Of a stretch of 64,000 nt of DNA, positions 60,241 to 64,000 are shown in pieces. The stretch's first letter is position 1; the number at the start of each line of letters is the position of its first letter. Where the stretch lies: the NCBI GenBank assembly GCA_026419785.1, contig JAODTK010002610.1, forward strand, positions 186,001 to 250,000, given 5' to 3'. A model generated the notes under the pieces. It saw only the letters and a program-made list of their open reading frames with translations. It was not told the origin of the DNA and ran no database searches. The stretch is from Sclerodactyla briareus. Its lineage: Eukaryota; Echinodermata; Holothuroidea; Dendrochirotida; Sclerodactylidae. The position numbers were made by a program, and so were the translations under genes.

Positions 60241-60384
60241 GCCTGGAATTGCAACCCATTTTTCCCCTTCCTTTTTAGTTTGTGACATAATCTGTCATCA
60301 CCTATGTTTGTTTCTTCACGGCCTTGTACTTTTAAATGGTAAATGTTGGGAGGTTTCCTACGAGAAATATTTTTTTTGGGACAC

Positions 60385-60512
60385 AGTAAGGAAGGAGGGG
60401 GGGGGGAGGAGAAAGAAAAAAAAAGGGGAAAGAGGGAGGAAAGAAAAGGGGAGAAAGGAAGAAGGAAAAGAGGAAGAGAAAGATAAAAAAAATGGGAAGG
60501 AAGGAGTCCAAG
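60385..60512 (+). repeat. A/G-rich polypurine tract
   Basis: About 120 bp of almost pure purine on the + strand, including a G-run and an A-run. Confidence 0.92.
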
Positions 60513-61978
60513 GGAGGCGGTAGTTTACATAGCCACAGCCCGGTGCATCTGTCTCATAACTCAGTTTTGTTGCGGTTTGTTGGGGGGACCGAGGTGGGGA
60601 GGAGTGTGTCCCACCTTCCTTGCTGCCGCCTTTGCTGCCACCTCCCTGCGCAGTCGTAGCTTCATTTCTGCGCATACTCATTGGACAAACAACAAACAGG
60701 CATATGAATAATAAGGAATTTCGATTTAAAGCAAGAAGCCTGGCTGCTAGGGGATTTAGAACATTCAAGTTGGATTTGGGTCAATAACTTAGTTGACTGA
60801 GTCGATAAAACCTTTTTTTAAATGGGTATTTCTGGAGAGAAGATTTTTGAGGGGGGGGGGGGCATAATAGAAAAAAAACATTATGGGACTTTTGTATTAA
60901 GAGTCAAACTTATTGTCTTTATTTAAGGATTTTATTCCATTGAGTGGCGGCGCGCGGGGCCGTGATCTCGACCAATCCGAAAGTCACATTGGGTCTACCC
61001 GATACACGTTTTGCATAAATTAGTTAATGGATTATTTCCATTAGGTCAAGGGCAGTGACTCGACGAATCAGAAAGTCGCATTTGGCCCACGTGGAACACG
61101 TTCCGCTGAATTATTGACAGGTCAGCCCCCATTTCGGAACTTTCATCGCTCTTTTGAACATCAATACTGGGGGGTGAGATTAACTTTTCACCCCCCTCCC
61201 ACGTTTCATTTTTCATCGCCGCCACTGGGGCTCAGCATTTCTGGAGTCAAAACCCATGGAGCGAAGCGACCCTATCAGGAGTGATTAACCAATCAAGAGA
61301 GGGTGTTGTTCTCCCGCTTCTCATCCATGTTCTTGTTGGCAATTTTACCTCGCATTGAGGCGATCTATGACACTGTACTGGAATTTTCTGGAATAATTAT
61401 AGATTCACAACACCTTAGTTTTTCACTTCCAAAGATGACAACTTAATTTTAGCATCCGATCGCGCTGCTGGTTAGCCTAGCTATAGGCCTGAAGATCATG
61501 CGTCAGGCAGTAACGGTATTCATAATTTCCCTTCTCCGAAGTTCTGTCACGGGGCAATGGGACCACGCACAGGACTTAACATTCTGTCTCGTAGCCCCCT
61601 GCTTTCTGTGAAACAGCTCATATAATTGTGGGTGGAGGCCCGTTTTCCTCATGGGGCAAATAATGCAAAATATTGCGCTTTGCAGGCGTTCTAGAGAATA
61701 AATTAAATTCGCCAGGCGGGGATATGAGCCCTCGACAGCCTCTTGCAGAGTTTGCGCTGAGGCGCTTCTTGCACCTGGCATTCAGACTGGTACTGTGGAC
61801 TCCACTGGAAGCCAATGGTCAATGTATATTATGACTTTTAGTACTTTCCCTTCATTAATTCATATGACAATCGAAACTTCAGCCCGAATTTCCCCAATTT
61901 CCCCAAAGTATCCGAACCGTGGCGTAAGCTACAGGTGTGGGGTTCCCTCCCCTGCGCTCCTCCGCTGAAAATTTATTT

Positions 61979-62010
<32 letters not shown>
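61979..62010 (+). repeat. Poly(T) run
   Basis: About 30 T residues following 'aaatttatttg'. On the minus strand this could be the poly(A) tail of a retroelement whose body is not recognised. Confidence 0.88.
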
Positions 62011-62891
62011 TTTCATTTGTGAAGAAAATTCTCACAAATCCTCTCACAATACGAGTCATGTGTACATGTGAACACAAAGTGAATTTTGACATGCGGCAGA
62101 ACTAACGCGCTTGAGATTGGGGCAATTCATGCCCACCATTTTAATGACGAAATGACGATGCCACTGCATCTCCTCCTTGATATAGGTCGGAAGGGCCATT
62201 CCTGCCATCTGGAGGCCTATTTGCGAACTTCTTGTACCCCCGAGGGGATGGGAAGCCGAGTAGGATCGGACAACTATCTAAAAGTATTAAATCGGCCGAC
62301 CGAATCGTGCAATGGTGACCACTCTTGCCTAGAGGCGCGATCGCCGCTCGAATCGGGCGACTCACAATAATCGGCCGAATGAGAATAATCGGGCAGTGTG
62401 ACCACGGCTTTAGTCGAACTGTGTCAGGTTTTCAAATATAAGAAAAGAAGGGAGAATCGCCGGAAGATTCCTTCGTTGGTGTAAACCCAGAAGAATATTG
62501 TAATGTTGGATTTGAACTTTAGTGTGTCCTCCATCGTCTGTCATATATTATGGTCTCCATTATGTATACTCGCCGAAAAATGAAACTTTGAAGAAAAAAT
62601 ATTGAATTTTATTCTTGTTGTTGCCCCACTGAGCTTATTGAAGCCCCATTCAAAAGCGAGTTGTCTGACTTTTCAATTTAAACCTCATTACTATAACTGT
62701 AAATAAGTTGATAGACAACAGACACATGACACTGCAGACTTAACACGGAACCAATGTACAATTAGATGTTTGAATCCTGCAGATGCATTTAAATAAGCAA
62801 TTAGGTCTATGGTGAAAGCGATAACCGTTATATGATATCTATCTACGAACAGGGGTCTGATTCTCTATCAAGATATCTTCGTCCACTTCAG

Positions 62892-63072
62892 ATCGGTCTC
62901 GCTGTCGGCGACATCGCCAGTGTTTTCAGAAGGACGCCCAGCTCAAACGGGATGGCTATGCAGTTGGAACTCACACGGAGCTGGAAGGCCGCTACCGTTC
63001 TGGTTCTGCGTCGAATCGACAAACCTTCCATGACTATATATCCTAACAAATATGTGTGTTTACCAATGGAAG
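62892..63072 (+). CDS. TRPA1: TRPA1 exon: post-S6 segment (IGLAVGDIA)
   Basis: Intact exon after 'cgtccacttcag'. It reads IGLAVGDIASVFRRT, then MAMQLELTRSWKAA, then RRIDKPSMTIYPNKYVC. Vertebrate TRPA1 has 'IGLAVGDIAEVQKHASLKRIAMQVELHTSLEKKLPLWFLRKVDQKSTIVYPNK'. The match is nearly residue for residue at GLAVGDIA, the AMQxEL helix and the YPNK end. The donor is weak ('gtctcg' after 63072). Reading on gives a stop at 63087-63089, but known family members have a further coiled-coil tail, so a splice is more likely. Confidence 0.95.
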
Positions 63073-63223
63073 GTCTCGAATGTCACTAGTATACATGCAC
63101 TGTTACCATTTGAGCACAAGATAAAATTTGTCATAATTGGCTTGAGTGGCAACCAACATGTGGAACCACTCACGGAAGCGGAAGAACCATGTCTCGCTTA
63201 GCACCCTTCTTGCTGTGAACCGT

Positions 63224-63380
63224 GCCCCGGACAAATCACCCACCGGACAATTCCCACCAGGTCAATTCCCCTCAACTGAATGTTTTTTGTGGTCAGAATT
63301 AGGGTTAGGGACTAAAGTTAGGGTCACGTTTGGTGGGAATTGTCCGGGTGGGAATTGTCCGGGTGGGAGATGTCCAGACC
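63224..63380. mobile_element. Inverted-repeat element with internal subrepeats
   Basis: The left arm 'ccggacaaatcacccaccgg' and 'acaattcccaccaggtcaat' is mirrored by 'tggtgggaattgtccgggtg', 'ggaattgtccgggtgggaga' and 'tgtccagacc' on the right. The centre holds 'agggttagggactaaagtta'. About 155 bp, no real coding frame. Lies shortly after TRPA1 exon 62892-63072. Confidence 0.68.
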
Positions 63381-63748
63381 TCGTGAATAACTAGTCTATT
63401 AACATGTCAACAGAGGGATTGTGTCAACGCTATAATTCCTGCATGCCCGTACACATAACATGCAGAGAGACTGCTTTTTAATGCCCTTGTAGCAAAACCC
63501 GAAAACTTTCCCAAATACACTGGCAGCAGTGGGATATTTATTCGAAATAGCTTAGGTCTTGATATAATATCCAAAAGATAGGTATTTGGTAATAAGTGTA
63601 ATGGATAGTAAACGGCCAGCATTTATGTATGAATTAAGGTTTTATGGGTTCATAGTTTTCCTTCCTAATTCTTACAGTCATGGTTGTATCTGAAACAAAA
63701 AGCTGGTCTCTCTGACAGTGAAGTTTGATAGATTCGCCATCGACGCAG

Positions 63749-63790
63749 ATTGCGCGAAAAGATGGCCGACTTCGATAAAATGAGATCAAG
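63749..63790 (+). CDS. Possible TRPA1 C-terminal coiled-coil exon
   Basis: A 42-nt segment between 'catcgacgcag' and a strong 'gtgagt' donor. One frame reads LREKMADFDKMRSR, a charged amphipathic stretch of the kind found in the TRPA1 C-terminal coiled coil. The phase does not fit directly to exon 62892-63072, so at least one exon between them would be unseen. The evidence is the splice borders and composition only. Confidence 0.38.
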
Positions 63791-64000
63791 GTGAGTGATT
63801 TCTTGAAGTTTGAATAGGCGAACAACATGACCCGGGCAAGCTCTGACATTCTATCCCCTCCCTCTTCGTCTGACTGACTTCCATGCCCAGTTCATCCATC
63901 ATCAATTGATTATTACAAAAAAATATTTAAAAAAATCCGAACTGTTCACATACGGCAACTCCCGTGTTCTATGTCATATTTTTTTATTACGATGAATTTG
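63791..64000. other. Right edge, no feature seen
   Basis: AT-rich, no exon recognised. The TRPA1 3' end is expected beyond this edge. Confidence 0.5.

Larger units (their letters stand above)
20327..63790 (+). other. TRPA1: TRPA1-type cation channel gene (partial; 22 exons recognised)
   Basis: Span of the recognised exons of an ankyrin-repeat TRP channel. TRPA1 proteins are tetrameric non-selective, calcium-permeable plasma-membrane channels used as sensors of irritants and temperature. Seen in order: an ankyrin-repeat array, linker domain, S1, S2, S3-S4, S4-S5 linker with S5, pore loop with S6, post-S6 segment. Exon order, introns and most splice phases match one + strand gene, and the protein aligns with vertebrate TRPA1 along its length. 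The start exon and probably the last exon are missing. About half of the exons contain one to four single-base frameshifts. Introns run from 68 bp to about 6 kb and hold LINE, SINE and foldback insertions. Invertebrates often carry several TRPA1-like paralogues, so one-to-one orthology is not claimed. Confidence 0.9.

Noticed and set aside
60358-60768. 136-residue minus-strand frame
   Set aside because: Half of it is the reverse of the polypurine tract; the rest shows no family.
61503-61815. Minus-strand frames of 65-92 residues
   Set aside because: They resemble retroelement debris in tone but no motif could be named.

Overview
The window is eukaryotic. It has no dense ORFs, its exons are short with AG/GT borders separated by kilobase introns, and it is full of microsatellites, homopolymer runs, LINEs, tRNA-derived SINEs and foldback elements. 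The repeat mix (CR1/L2-like and R2/NeSL-like LINEs, SINEs with a 'ccttggcaaggta' body, poly(G/C)-edged elements) and the gene suggest a marine invertebrate, perhaps an echinoderm or another invertebrate deuterostome. The taxon is inferred, not shown.

The main content is one multi-exon gene on the + strand from about 20.3 kb to the right edge. It encodes a TRPA1-type cation channel (ankyrin-repeat TRP channel). I recognise 22 exons. Exons from 20.3 to 42.1 kb encode an ankyrin-repeat array that can be aligned repeat by repeat to vertebrate TRPA1, and those at 42.8-47.2 kb encode the linker domain. S1 is at 48.4 kb, S2 at 49.9 kb, S3-S4 at 54.7 kb, the S4-S5 linker plus S5 at 56.2 kb, the pore loop (GELDF) plus S6 at 56.7 kb, and the post-S6 segment (GLAVGDIA) at 62.9 kb. 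A short possible C-terminal coiled-coil exon lies at 63.75 kb. The start-codon exon was not found and the 3' end is probably outside the window. About half of the exons carry single-base indels, often next to homopolymers, while splice sites and protein motifs stay conserved. Uncorrected long-read errors explain this better than old pseudogene decay, but the sequence alone cannot decide it.

The first 16 kb hold no gene I can support. They contain a 116-bp tandem repeat, a 43-bp duplication, microsatellites, a small unidentified open frame at 5.9-6.1 kb and a possible lipid-binding-protein-like first exon on the minus strand at 15.5 kb. A minus-strand CR1/L2-like LINE (16.4-20.2 kb; zinc-knuckle ORF1, AP endonuclease, reverse transcriptase, (TAAA)-rich tail) ends less than 100 bp before the first recognised TRPA1 exon.

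The TRPA1 introns carry tRNA-derived SINEs (21.2 and 24.2 kb, a tRNA-like head at 32.4 kb, a weak one at 56.6 kb), a 147-bp foldback element (24.7 kb), a 539-bp TTAA-bounded inverted-repeat element (27.4-27.9 kb), a decayed R2/NeSL-like LINE (39.4-40.8 kb), a 14-bp minisatellite (46.4 kb), several poly(G)/poly(C)-edged elements, and long polypyrimidine or polypurine tracts (36.9, 53.1, 60.4 kb).
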